Assembly: GCF_003665065.1 (NCBI RefSeq)
Contig: NZ_RCHR01000008.1
Span: 1 to 64,000, forward strand
Length of the DNA stretch: 64,000 bases
Source of the DNA: Oceanobacillus piezotolerans
GTDB lineage: Bacteria > Bacillota > Bacilli > Bacillales > Amphibacillaceae
Direction of reading: 5' to 3'
This document shows positions 1 through 7,393 of the stretch, piece by piece. Within the stretch, counting starts at the first letter, position 1. Every line of letters begins with the position of its first letter. The notes beneath the pieces were generated by a model that saw only the letters and a program-made list of their open reading frames with translations, was not told where the DNA came from and searched no databases. A program made the translations under genes and the position numbers.

Positions 1-38
1 GTTCGTCCTGAGCCAAGATCAAACTCTCCAAAAAAGTT
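1..38 (-). rRNA. rrs: 16S ribosomal RNA, 5' end only (partial)
   Basis: Read on the minus strand, the first bases give GAGAGTTTGATCTTGGCTC followed by AGGACGAAC, the universal 5' segment of bacterial 16S rRNA that matches the 27F primer site. The gene continues off the left edge, so only its first ~38 nt are present. The exact mature 5' end is estimated from the Bacillus pattern (a short T-rich stretch just before GGAGAGTTTG). The leader, antitermination site and promoters lie immediately upstream at higher coordinates. Confidence 0.95.
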
Positions 39-145
39 TGTTAGAATTGACACCAATCAATTCTATGTCTTAGCTTTTAGAAGTGTTACCTTCTATTTAA
101 AAGAAAAAACGAGTTTTTCTTCATGTCCTAACATACTGGTTGTTT

Positions 146-164
146 TGTTCAGTTTTCAAAGAGC
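146..164 (-). promoter_or_regulatory. rrn boxA antitermination site
   Basis: The minus strand reads TGCTCTTTGAAAACTGAACA at this position, the standard Bacillus rRNA-leader boxA bound by NusB/NusE in the rRNA antitermination complex. It lies between the promoters and the 16S 5' end, as expected for an rrn operon leader. Confidence 0.85.
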
Positions 165-200
165 AATTTTAGTGTGCTGTCGTTCAACAGCGACTTTACT

Positions 201-229
201 AATATATCATTTCTTTCTGTCGATGTCAA
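201..229 (-). promoter_or_regulatory. rrn promoter P1 (proximal)
   Basis: On the minus strand: TTGACA (229-224), a 17-bp spacer, then TATATT (206-201). The downstream sequence is AGTAAAGTCGCTG, which gives a likely G start. It is one of three near-consensus sigma-A promoters in tandem ahead of the 16S gene. Confidence 0.85.
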
Positions 230-265
230 CAATTATTTTCGTTTGTTTTCAGCGACAACTTTTAT

Positions 266-294
266 AATATATCATTATGAGTTGAAATTGTCAA
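266..294 (-). promoter_or_regulatory. rrn promoter P2 (middle)
   Basis: On the minus strand: TTGACA (294-289), a 17-bp spacer, then TATATT (271-266). The downstream sequence ends in GTCGCTG, the same initiation-region motif as P1. This suggests the two promoters arose by duplication of a ~65-bp unit. Confidence 0.85.
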
Positions 295-351
295 CAACTT
301 TTTTTATTGTCTCATTCAACTTTTTCGTCCCTTTTCGGAACAGCATCATTT

Positions 352-380
352 ATATTATCTTATTAGCAACAGAAAGTCAA
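352..380 (-). promoter_or_regulatory. rrn promoter P3 (distal)
   Basis: On the minus strand: TTGACT (380-375), a 17-bp spacer, then TAATAT (357-352). The initiation region differs from P1 and P2. It lies just beyond the 3' end of the uppS-like gene, so read-through from that minus-strand gene would enter the rRNA leader. No terminator is seen between them. Confidence 0.7.
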
Positions 381-404
381 CAAGAAATATACCCGGATTT
401 TTCC

Positions 405-1100
405 CTACGATATATTCGACAGCCTTACATGATATTCATTAACTATTTCTTCGAGTTCCTCTTTAGTGAAGTCAGGAAAATAAGTATTGCTAAAGACTAA
501 ATCAGCTGAGGCAGCTTGCCATAAAAGAAAATTACTAATTCGGCATTCCCCTCCTGTTCGAATAATAATATCTGGATCTGGCAGATTACTAGTGTATAGA
601 TACTTCATTAAATAAGATTCATCTAATCTATCTGGTTCAATACCTTTTAGTTGTGCTTCGTGTATTAATTTTTGAACGGCATTTAAGATTTCCATTCTGC
701 CACCATAATTTAAAGCAAAATTAACTACCAACCCAGTATTATTCTCTGTTTCATGAACAGCACGCAGAACCACTTCTTTCGTTGTGTTTGGAAGTCCTTC
801 TATATCTCCAGATACCATAATACGTATATTTCTTTCGATGAATTTTGGAAGCTTTTGTTTAAAGAAGCGAATAGGAAGACGCATTAAATAGTTCACTTCC
901 TCTTTGGGCCTATTCCAGTTTTCCGAAGAAAAGGCATATAGAGTGAGGTATCGTATTCCTAATTCGTTGCTAGCATCGATAATTTTTTCCATAGCTTGTG
1001 AACCGGCATAATGTCCTTCACTTCGAGTCAGACCTCTACTTTTCCCCCATCTTCCATTCCCATCCATAATAATCGCAATATGTTTTGGAAAATTTACCAT
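405..1100 (-). CDS. uppS: Cis-prenyltransferase (UppS family isoprenyl transferase)
   Basis: Condenses isopentenyl diphosphate onto an allylic diphosphate in cis; canonical UppS makes the C55 carrier lipid for cell-wall synthesis. Family motifs are clear: IIMDGNGRW near residue 13 (catalytic Asp), SSENWNRP at 58-65, NYGGR near 131 and the substrate motif RTGGECRISNFLLWQ at 181-195. The start is placed at the ATG at 1100, because AGGAGG ends 9 nt before it and abuts an earlier in-frame ATG. At 231 aa it is slightly short. The usual RTSGE(Q/M)R is RTGGECR here, and the gene sits outside the usual frr-uppS-cdsA context. It may therefore be a second, possibly shorter-chain, prenyltransferase. Last gene of the PadR-HAAS-DUF4173 cluster. 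Confidence 0.9.
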   Translation of the reverse strand: MVNFPKHIAIIMDGNGRWGKSRGLTRSEGHYAGSQAMEKIIDASNELGIRYLTLYAFSSENWNRPKEEVNYLMRLPIRFFKQKLPKFIERNIRIMVSGDIEGLPNTTKEVVLRAVHETENNTGLVVNFALNYGGRMEILNAVQKLIHEAQLKGIEPDRLDESYLMKYLYTSNLPDPDIIIRTGGECRISNFLLWQAASADLVFSNTYFPDFTKEELEEIVNEYHVRLSNIS

Positions 1101-1125
1101 TGTTATCATCCTCCTATTTCACTTT

Positions 1126-2589
1126 TTATTTAAGCTCTAATTCTCTTAATGCATCTTTCGCTTTCTCATTTGCAAAGTTAAATGATTGCCACGTTTGGTT
1201 CTTTTGATTTTCTAATTCCTCTTTTCGATTTTCGAGAATTCCCTTTAATTCTGGATAATCCCGATTCATTTCATATAATTCAATCAAACCCATAACTCCT
1301 GCTGAGGATAAAGAATTTAAATAATACACATCTATTTTCCCTGTCTCCTCATATCGATCGAGGTTGTTCTCTACGACAATTCTTTCAATGTTCATAACGT
1401 TTAATGCGGTGTAGAACATTAACCCTGTTATAAGGTAAAAGTGCAGAAGTGATAAATGCTCTAGCCACACTCTAATGAATGTATATGCAAAAATGATCAT
1501 AAGAAAAACCATAAATGCTTGTGCTATGATTCTATCAAGCGTGTATCCGTAGGCTGTTTCATACATACTCAACCGTTGATAAGCAGAACCTAGCATAATT
1601 CCACTTACGACAATAAGCACGGAATACATGATTTTTAATGTAAGTTTCAAACGCCTATTTGAGTCCTTCACCAATTTAAGACTGCTTAATATAATGGACC
1701 AATTAATGACGGTAACAAATAGTAGTTCAAAAAATCCCCTTCTTGCATATTCTGCATATGTGTATCCATCCAGCAATTCTTTTCCAAAGAAATATTGAAA
1801 TTGCACGAACACAAAGACCAAGTAGACTGCATTTAACATGATCAAGATGGTTAATATCGTTACACTATCCCAAGTTATTCTTTTTTCCATTAAATTAGCT
1901 GGAGCGGTTATGGCCTTCTTTCTAGGCAACACTTGAAGTAAACCAAAAAACATAAAGCCAATACCGATGGACAGGAGCATACGAATAAACCCTTCTAGAA
2001 ATTGAACCTCCATGATAAAGTTAGGTATATACAGGACGAGTTCTTTGAATACAGCATCTGCTGACATAAGTAAGCTAGTAATCACCATTAATAAAGGAAC
2101 CCCAATGACTAAGCCAACAAGAACTCTTTTTATCCCTTGTAATGCTTTAGCGTCCATATTTCTAGAAAGCTTTTTAAATATCGTTTTACTAAAACGGATA
2201 CTATACTTCACTCCGTCACACCATTTTGAAGAAAGGTAAGAAACAAATAATAGACTCGCCCATTTCAAATACTTTGGACTTGTAATAAGCACAAGATGAA
2301 AAAACACTAACAAAGGAATAATCAACAGGTTAAGTACATAAAACATGGTTCCATTATAGGCAGCATATCCAGCTGCAAGTGTCCAAATAACGATCATAAG
2401 CAGCACGCCAATTCTTCGATTCTGGAACATAAGCCTATACCTTAGAAAGAAACAGAGGTAAAACACCACTATAAATAGTGGGTAGGAGACTCCAATTCTT
2501 CCATGAAAGAAGCTAATTTCTGCTAACCAGCCTAAACCCAAACAGACTATAAGAAATATCCATTCTTTTCTCTTTCCTGCAATATTCAT
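1126..2589 (-). CDS. DUF4173/DUF4153-type polytopic membrane protein
   Basis: A 487-residue integral membrane protein with roughly ten to twelve hydrophobic segments. A soluble Glu/Lys-rich tail follows residue ~420 (ELYEMNRDYPELKG and downstream). The overall pattern fits the DUF4173 family, whose biochemical role is unknown. The ATG is preceded by AGGTGGGA. It lies 25 bp upstream of the uppS-like start and 83 bp after the HAAS gene; a 19-bp inverted repeat (2619-2637) in that gap could be an operator. Association with a PadR regulator suggests an envelope-stress or membrane-composition role, but this is inference. Confidence 0.75.
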   Translation of the reverse strand: MNIAGKRKEWIFLIVCLGLGWLAEISFFHGRIGVSYPLFIVVFYLCFFLRYRLMFQNRRIGVLLMIVIWTLAAGYAAYNGTMFYVLNLLIIPLLVFFHLVLITSPKYLKWASLLFVSYLSSKWCDGVKYSIRFSKTIFKKLSRNMDAKALQGIKRVLVGLVIGVPLLMVITSLLMSADAVFKELVLYIPNFIMEVQFLEGFIRMLLSIGIGFMFFGLLQVLPRKKAITAPANLMEKRITWDSVTILTILIMLNAVYLVFVFVQFQYFFGKELLDGYTYAEYARRGFFELLFVTVINWSIILSSLKLVKDSNRRLKLTLKIMYSVLIVVSGIMLGSAYQRLSMYETAYGYTLDRIIAQAFMVFLMIIFAYTFIRVWLEHLSLLHFYLITGLMFYTALNVMNIERIVVENNLDRYEETGKIDVYYLNSLSSAGVMGLIELYEMNRDYPELKGILENRKEELENQKNQTWQSFNFANEKAKDALRELELK

Positions 2590-2618
2590 CTACATCCCAC
2601 CTAGATAGATATTCTATG

Positions 2619-2637
2619 TACATAGTTTCCCTATGTA
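2619..2637. promoter_or_regulatory. 19-bp inverted repeat upstream of DUF4173 gene
   Basis: TACATAG-TTTCC-CTATGTA: perfect 7-bp arms around a 5-bp centre, ~30 bp before the DUF4173 start. PadR-family operators often contain ATGT/ACAT half sites, so binding by the PadR protein of this cluster is possible. No good -35/-10 pair was found beside it. Confidence 0.4.
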
Positions 2638-2672
2638 TATAAATAAAAAAATAGTCCACTTTCGATTGGAAG

Positions 2673-3305
2673 CTAGACCGAATCTCTTCGCCCCCATCTA
2701 TAACCCAGCCACGTTATTGGATATAAAAGTATGGTAAACACTATACAAACAACAATAAACGGAGCACTGAGTAAGGGCTCAAACCATTCATGTGGTATAA
2801 GCTTAAACACCACTAAGTACATTAACAATAGATTCGGTACGATAGATAGCCAGAAAGTCTTTCTTAGGAGACTTAACCCGTGATTTCCAAACTCTTTCCC
2901 AATTTCATACCCAAGGAGCCCCCAGAACATCACGTACAAAAGAATAATAATGGTAGGCATATCCGTCAAAGCCGTCCACAATTGCTCTATCCAATCCCAT
3001 TCAAATATATTGTACAGTACGGTTAAAGCGATACCCATGACAAAAATAAAAATATTGCAAAACACAAACAACCACTGTGTCTTCCTCGGCGTAATAGAGG
3101 TTGTCTTCTTCCAAACCCTTGCTAAATCTTTCGGCTCCCCTAACCTTAATACTAACTCTTCGTACTCTTTGTCCCTTGGTATATTGCTATCTTCCAGCAA
3201 GTCTTCAATATGCATTTGGTAGTCAGCGAGTATCTCCTGTTTATCAGGATGGTCTCCAATTTCCTCAGCTAACTGTTCCAGGTAATGTTTGGCTGGGTCA
3301 TTCAT
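2673..3305 (-). CDS. HAAS-domain (DUF1700-like) membrane protein, PadR partner
   Basis: A 210-aa protein. The N-terminal ~75 residues ([14 protein letters not shown]...YQMHIEDLL...[10 protein letters not shown]) form the helical HAAS/DUF1700 signalling domain. About four transmembrane helices follow (residues ~80-100, ~115-130, ~150-168, ~180-200) and a basic tail [10 protein letters not shown]. The start codon overlaps the stop of the PadR gene in ATGA, so the two are translationally coupled. PadR/HAAS pairs are widespread in Firmicutes; the HAAS protein is generally thought to modulate the PadR signal or target, but its activity is not known. Confidence 0.8.
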   Translation of the reverse strand: MNDPAKHYLEQLAEEIGDHPDKQEILADYQMHIEDLLEDSNIPRDKEYEELVLRLGEPKDLARVWKKTTSITPRKTQWLFVFCNIFIFVMGIALTVLYNIFEWDWIEQLWTALTDMPTIIILLYVMFWGLLGYEIGKEFGNHGLSLLRKTFWLSIVPNLLLMYLVVFKLIPHEWFEPLLSAPFIVVCIVFTILLYPITWLGYRWGRRDSV

Positions 3306-3634
3306 GACTCGCTTCGTCCAATCAAGTTATTCATTACTTGAACGTAACGATGCCACTCACTTGTTCTTTCAGCCAATATGTCCGTTCCTTCATCTGTAAT
3401 GCGATAATATTTACGAGCAGGCCCTTTTTCTTGCTCCTCTTTATAACTTACAATATAACCTTGCTTTTCCATCTTATGAAGAGCAGGATATAAGGTCCCT
3501 TCTTTCATCTGCAGCTTGTGGTTACTACGTCGATCCATTTCTTTTACTAGCTCATATCCATACATATCCCGTTCTTGAAGAAGCTGCAATACAAGGAGTG
3601 AAGTACTTCCCTTTACCAATTCTCGGTTAAACAT
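3302..3634 (-). CDS. PadR-family transcriptional regulator
   Basis: A 110-aa winged-helix protein with the PadR signature [10 protein letters not shown] and [18 protein letters not shown] (recognition helix and wing) and a C-terminal dimerisation helix. It is short, like the PadR-s1 subgroup that regulates HAAS or ABC-exporter operons. It heads the minus-strand cluster. A sigma-A promoter lies at 3668-3696 and a palindrome (TACCTA-N7-TAGGTA) at 3644-3662 falls just downstream of its -10, which fits autorepression. Confidence 0.88.
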   Translation of the reverse strand: MFNRELVKGSTSLLVLQLLQERDMYGYELVKEMDRRSNHKLQMKEGTLYPALHKMEKQGYIVSYKEEQEKGPARKYYRITDEGTDILAERTSEWHRYVQVMNNLIGRSES

Positions 3635-3643
3635 GTTCTCACC

Positions 3644-3662
3644 TACCTAGAATTATTAGGTA
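3644..3662. promoter_or_regulatory. Putative PadR operator (autoregulatory)
   Basis: TACCTA-GAATTAT-TAGGTA, perfect 6-bp arms with a 7-bp spacer. It lies between the -10 box and the start codon of the PadR gene, where bound repressor would block initiation. Confidence 0.5.
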
Positions 3663-3667
3663 TCTTA

Positions 3668-3696
3668 ACTATATACAAAAAATAATTTGATGTAAA
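3668..3696 (-). promoter_or_regulatory. Promoter of the padR-HAAS operon
   Basis: On the minus strand: TTTACA (3696-3691), 17-bp spacer, TATAGT (3673-3668). This is a good sigma-A promoter, with the candidate PadR operator directly downstream. Confidence 0.7.
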
Positions 3697-3713
3697 GCTT
3701 CTTTTAAAATAAT

Positions 3714-3743
3714 TAGACAATAATAAGAAAGGTAGCATATAAT
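3714..3743 (+). promoter_or_regulatory. Promoter of the ABC-F gene leader
   Basis: TAGACA (3714-3719), 18-bp spacer, TATAAT (3738-3743). Transcription from about 3750 would include the whole attenuator leader (3779-4025) before the ABC-F start codon. Confidence 0.6.
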
Positions 3744-3778
3744 AAGGTTAATACACATGAAAGGGTGAGCCATTTAAA

Positions 3779-4028
3779 ATGAAATACTAATCCTATTTTT
3801 TCGAATGAATTCAGTTAAAGGTTTTTTATTTAGGAGCATTATCTGCCCTTTATTTATCATGCCTTTAACCGAGTACACTCAGAATAGGATTGGTATATAG
3901 CTCACACGGAACCGGTAGGTGTATTATAAGCAGATGCTGCGTATAAGATATTTACCAGTGCTTTTACTATCTACCGATTAGAGTCATGCCTCCTATTCTG
4001 CGATACGATTAGGAGGCATTTTTATTGT
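3779..4028 (+). promoter_or_regulatory. Transcription attenuator leader with tiny uORF (ABC-F gene)
   Basis: A leader of about 300 nt precedes the ABC-F gene. A three-codon reading frame (ATG AAA TAC TAA, 3779-3790) follows an AAGGGTGAG ribosome site. AATCCTATT (3789-3797) overlaps its stop codon and is complementary to AATAGGATT (3883-3891). The latter also sits in AGAATAGGA (3881-3889), fully complementary to TCCTATTCT (3991-3999) in the 5' arm of the terminator at 3986-4019. Further hairpins are GTTAAAGG/CCTTTAAC (3814/3862) and CGGTAG/CTACCG. A ribosome stalled on the uORF would cover the first segment, free the middle one and melt the terminator. This is the logic known for drug-inducible ARE ABC-F genes. 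Confidence 0.75.
3986..4026 (+). terminator. Intrinsic terminator of the attenuator
   Basis: ATGCCTCCTA (3986-3995) pairs perfectly with TAGGAGGCAT (4010-4019), followed by TTTTATTG. It stands between promoter and start codon of the ABC-F gene, so it can only act as a regulated (leader) terminator. Confidence 0.8.
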
Positions 4029-4056
4029 TGTCTCCATTAGTGAAAGGAGATATAGA

Positions 4057-5625
4057 ATGATCATTTTAGAAGCAAACAATATCAGTTATTCTGTGCGTGA
4101 GCGATTGTTATTTTCCTTTGAATCTTTACAAATAAAAAAAGGGGATCGTATTGGTTTAGTAGGGAAAAATGGCAGTGGAAAGACAACTTTGTTAGAAATA
4201 TTGGCCGCTAAACGCCAAGTAGATGAGGGAACAATTTCAACTGCATCGTCCCGCACTTTGATACCACAATTAAAAGAAACGGACACATTACAAAGTGGTG
4301 GAGAAGTAACGCAATCTCATATTAATCATGCTATAGGCGAGAAAGCAGACATTCTATTTGCGGATGAACCTACGACCAATTTAGACCGGCTCCATATTGA
4401 AAAACTAGAAAAACAATTCTTGCATTGGCATGGAGCCTTAGTCATTGTCTCCCATGATAGAGCATTCCTTGATGCCATTTGCACAAGAATATGGGAAATT
4501 GACGATAAGACGGTAAATGAATTTAAAGGGAACTACTCCGATTATTTGCATCAAAGAGAGGCATTAAGAAAAAAGCAAGAACATTCATATGAGCAATATA
4601 TTCAGAAAAGAAAGCAACTCGAACATGCGCTTGAAATAAAGGAACAAAAAGCGCAAAGGGCAACCAAAAAGCCTAAGAATGTAAGCAAATCGGAAGCGAG
4701 CATAACCGGTGCGAAGCCGTATTTTGCGAAAAAGCAAAAGAAGCTGCAAAAGACAAAAAAGGCATTAGAAACTCGTTTAGAAAGGCTGGAGAAAGTAGAG
4801 AAACCAATAGAATTTGCCCAACTGAAAATGGAGCTTCCCAACCAGGACTTCCTCCATGGAAGAACCATCATAAGACTAGAGGGATTGGAAGGACGTATCG
4901 GAACACGTTTATTGTGGGAATCCTTAAATCTAGCTATCAAGGGTGGGGAAAAGATAGCAATTATTGGTGAGAACGGGGTTGGAAAAACAACTCTGCTTAA
5001 AAAAATAATGAAGGAAACAAAAGGAATTAAGCTCTCTCCTTCTGTGAAGATAGGATACTTCAGCCAAAATTTAGATGTACTAGATCCCGGGCAGTCTATT
5101 TTAGATAACGTTATATCTACCTCTATTCAAAATGAAACTATGATTCGGATCATCCTTGCCAGGCTTCATTTCAGAAAAGAAGACGTATATAAGAAGGTTG
5201 AAGTATTAAGTGGAGGGGAACGAGTTAAAGTCGCCTTTGCTAAAATCTTCGTTTCGAATATAAATACCTTAATCTTAGATGAACCCACAAACTACCTCGA
5301 TATTGAGGCGATGGAAGCATTAGAGGATCTATTAGTGGAGTATAATGGAACGGTACTCTTTGTCTCCCATGACAGAAGATTTTTAGATAAAGTCGCAACG
5401 AAAATTATAGAATTAAAAAATATGAAATTTACTGTTTTTGATGGAAGCCTAAAGGAATATCAAAAACCTAGCAATCCTTCCATTCAAAGAGAAGACTTAC
5501 TCGTTATCGAAACAAAGATTACGGAGGTTTTGAGTAAACTTAGCCTTGAAGCCTCACCAGAACTTGATAGCGAATTTAAGGCATTACTACAACAGAAAAA
5601 AGCGATGGAAAACGGCAGAGGATAA
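4057..5625 (+). CDS. vga: Vga-type ABC-F ribosomal protection protein
   Basis: A cytosolic ABC-F ATPase of 522 aa, the length I recall for Vga(A), without membrane segments. NBD1 has Walker A GKNGSGKT (36-43), degenerate signature SGGE (80-83), Walker B ILFADEP (99-105) and SHDR (132-135). A basic linker (160-265) contains the KAQRATKKPKN and GAKPYFAKKQKK stretches of the Vga group. NBD2 has GENGVGKT (304-311), LSGGERVK (384-391) and LILDEPTNYLD (405-415). Vga/VmlR/Lsa proteins bind the ribosomal E site and displace lincosamide, pleuromutilin and streptogramin A drugs. The actual resistance spectrum here is unknown. The start follows AAAGGAGA. Expression is probably induced through the upstream attenuator. 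Confidence 0.88.
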   Translation: MIILEANNISYSVRERLLFSFESLQIKKGDRIGLVGKNGSGKTTLLEILAAKRQVDEGTISTASSRTLIPQLKETDTLQSGGEVTQSHINHAIGEKADILFADEPTTNLDRLHIEKLEKQFLHWHGALVIVSHDRAFLDAICTRIWEIDDKTVNEFKGNYSDYLHQREALRKKQEHSYEQYIQKRKQLEHALEIKEQKAQRATKKPKNVSKSEASITGAKPYFAKKQKKLQKTKKALETRLERLEKVEKPIEFAQLKMELPNQDFLHGRTIIRLEGLEGRIGTRLLWESLNLAIKGGEKIAIIGENGVGKTTLLKKIMKETKGIKLSPSVKIGYFSQNLDVLDPGQSILDNVISTSIQNETMIRIILARLHFRKEDVYKKVEVLSGGERVKVAFAKIFVSNINTLILDEPTNYLDIEAMEALEDLLVEYNGTVLFVSHDRRFLDKVATKIIELKNMKFTVFDGSLKEYQKPSNPSIQREDLLVIETKITEVLSKLSLEASPELDSEFKALLQQKKAMENGRG

Positions 5626-5641
5626 TCTGCCGTTTTGTTTT
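5611..5641 (+). terminator. Terminator of the ABC-F gene
   Basis: AACGGCAGA (5611-5619) pairs with TCTGCCGTT (5626-5634), followed by TTGTTTTC. The hairpin overlaps the last codons and stop of the gene. Confidence 0.8.
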
Positions 5642-5726
5642 CCCTTATGCATATTTATAGAAACAAGTTAGAGAATAACCGATAATAGTATAAGATGTAA
5701 TCATTCTATTAAAGGAAGGAAACTAG

Positions 5727-6458
5727 ATGGCGAATACCTACACACCAATTATTGAACTAACAAACGTTACCTATTCAGATCATGAGGTTCCTATATTAAA
5801 GAACATCACCGGATCCTTTCCAGAAGGTAAAATCACTACCTTAGTTGGACCTTCTGGCGCAGGGAAAACAACCTTATTTCGATTATGTAACGGTCTTATA
5901 TCTCCTGATAAGGGGGATATTGTAATTAAAGGGAAATCAATTGAAGATTATGAACCAACTACCTTACGACGAAAGATTGGATTAGCATTACAAAACGCCA
6001 CCATGATTTCTGGCTCCGTATATAAAAATCTTTCCCTCCCTCGCACATTACAAGGAGAGTTATTAGACGAGGAAACAGCACGTGAGTTATTGCTGGATGT
6101 TGGTTTAGATAGCGATTTTCTTCACAGGAATGTAAAAGATCTATCAGGCGGACAACGACAAAAGGTCTCCATTGCACGCACCTTAGTCAACCAACCAAAG
6201 GTGCTATTATTGGATGAGATAACCTCTTCCCTTGACCGTGTTTCCCAGCAAGATATCGAAGAGCTGATTGTAGCTGTTAATAAAAAATACGGTACAACGA
6301 TTATTTGGATTACCCATAATTTGGAACAGGCTTTATCTATCGGTCAGTACACTTGGGTAATGATGGCTGGTGAATTAATTGAATCAGGTGAAAGTAGTCT
6401 GCTTAAAAATCCAACAGATGAAAGAGTAAAGGTGTTTGTTAGGGGGGATATGGAATGA
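5727..6458 (+). CDS. fetA: ABC transporter ATPase, FetA-like (YbbL)
   Basis: ATP-binding subunit, 243 aa, with Walker A GPSGAGKTT (41-49), Q-loop near LQNATMISGSV (88-98), signature LSGGQRQK (139-146) and Walker B VLLLDE (159-164). The short QNATMISGSVYKNL Q-loop region and the UPF0014 permease next to it (4-nt ATGA overlap) identify the FetA/FetB pair. In E. coli this pair exports iron and helps resist peroxide stress. Whether the substrate is iron here is inferred from family and context. Start follows AAGGAAGGA. Confidence 0.8.
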   Translation: MANTYTPIIELTNVTYSDHEVPILKNITGSFPEGKITTLVGPSGAGKTTLFRLCNGLISPDKGDIVIKGKSIEDYEPTTLRRKIGLALQNATMISGSVYKNLSLPRTLQGELLDEETARELLLDVGLDSDFLHRNVKDLSGGQRQKVSIARTLVNQPKVLLLDEITSSLDRVSQQDIEELIVAVNKKYGTTIIWITHNLEQALSIGQYTWVMMAGELIESGESSLLKNPTDERVKVFVRGDME

Positions 6459-7216
6459 CCTACTTAACATTATCTTTAGCTTTGATTTTCGTACTTATTC
6501 CAATCGTATTATCGAAAACGTTAAACTTGGGATTAGAAAAAGATACGCTCATTGCTACCGTGCGCTCGATTATCCAATTGCTCGCCGTTGGCTATGTCCT
6601 GCAATTTGTTTTTGATTCTGAACAACCCATCTATATTATTTTGATGATTGCGTTAATGATTACTGCTGCTACCCAAAATGCTAGAAAAAAAGGAGCATCC
6701 ATTAAAGGGATTACCTGGAAGCTTGTAGTAACATACCTTTTTGTAGAAATTCTTACCCAAGGGATACTACTTGGTTTTCAAATTACACCTGCTACACCTC
6801 AGTATATTATCCCTATTAGCGGAATGATGATTGGAAACTCGATGGTACTATCTATTTTGTTCCTGAATCGATTTACTGCAGAGGTAGAGAGCCACCAAGA
6901 TGAGACAGAACTCATTCTTTCTTTAGGCGGAACACCCAAGCAGGCTATCCATAAACAATTAATTAATTCTATTCAAGCTAGTACGATTCCAACAATTGAA
7001 AGTCAAAAAACAATTGGACTCGTGCAATTGCCAGGGATGATGAGTGGACAAATTATAGCAGGAGCCGATCCCGTTCAAGCCGTGCAATTTCAGCTTCTGA
7101 TTCTATTTTTACTACTGACTGCCGCAGTAGTTACAAGTGTCATGATGGGATACCTATCTTACCCCGCCTTATTTAATGCAAGGATGCAGATGTTGAAAAT
7201 GCGTCAAAAGGATTAA
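6455..7216 (+). CDS. fetB: FetB-like ABC permease (UPF0014)
   Basis: Membrane subunit of the FetAB-type exporter, 253 aa, about seven hydrophobic segments. Family stretches visible are ATVRSIIQLLAVGYVL (33-48), ISGMMIGNSMV (~120-131) and TIGLVQLPGMMSGQII (~180-195), the last being the hallmark of the UPF0014/YbbM family. The start overlaps the fetA stop in ATGA. The protein would form the channel that couples to the preceding ATPase. Ends 12 bp before a hairpin terminator. Confidence 0.82.
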   Translation: MTYLTLSLALIFVLIPIVLSKTLNLGLEKDTLIATVRSIIQLLAVGYVLQFVFDSEQPIYIILMIALMITAATQNARKKGASIKGITWKLVVTYLFVEILTQGILLGFQITPATPQYIIPISGMMIGNSMVLSILFLNRFTAEVESHQDETELILSLGGTPKQAIHKQLINSIQASTIPTIESQKTIGLVQLPGMMSGQIIAGADPVQAVQFQLLILFLLLTAAVVTSVMMGYLSYPALFNARMQMLKMRQKD

Positions 7217-7227
7217 TATCATATCAG

Positions 7228-7262
7228 TAGCTGATCTGAGTGTAGGATCAGCTATTCCTTTC
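7228..7262 (+). terminator. Terminator of fetAB
   Basis: TAGCTGATC (7228-7236) pairs with GATCAGCTA (7246-7254), followed by a short pyrimidine tract TTCCTTTCCC. The U-tract is weak, so termination may be partial. Confidence 0.55.
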
Positions 7263-7306
7263 CCAATCTCAAGATTTATTATATCTTCTATAGGGAATAT
7301 TAAAAG

Positions 7307-7335
7307 TTGACAGTCGGTATGATATTTTGTATATT
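7307..7335 (+). promoter_or_regulatory. Promoter of the MarR-mhqD operon
   Basis: TTGACA (7307-7312), 17-bp spacer, TATATT (7330-7335): near-consensus sigma-A promoter. It proves that the MarR reading frame cannot start as far upstream as its open frame allows. Confidence 0.8.
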
Positions 7336-7341
7336 ATACTT

Positions 7342-7360
7342 AATTAAAAATACTTTAATT
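7342..7360. promoter_or_regulatory. Candidate MarR operator
   Basis: AATTAAA-AATAC-TTTAATT, perfect 7-bp arms with a 5-bp centre, located at the expected transcription start just after the -10 box. Position fits repression by the downstream MarR protein. Confidence 0.45.
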
Positions 7361-7393
7361 CATAATATATATAAATCTAAAGGGGATTTTAAA

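Noticed and set aside
174..500. Plus-strand reading frame across the rrn promoter region
   Set aside because: It runs antisense to the leader and uppS end, lacks a ribosome site and has no protein-like composition.
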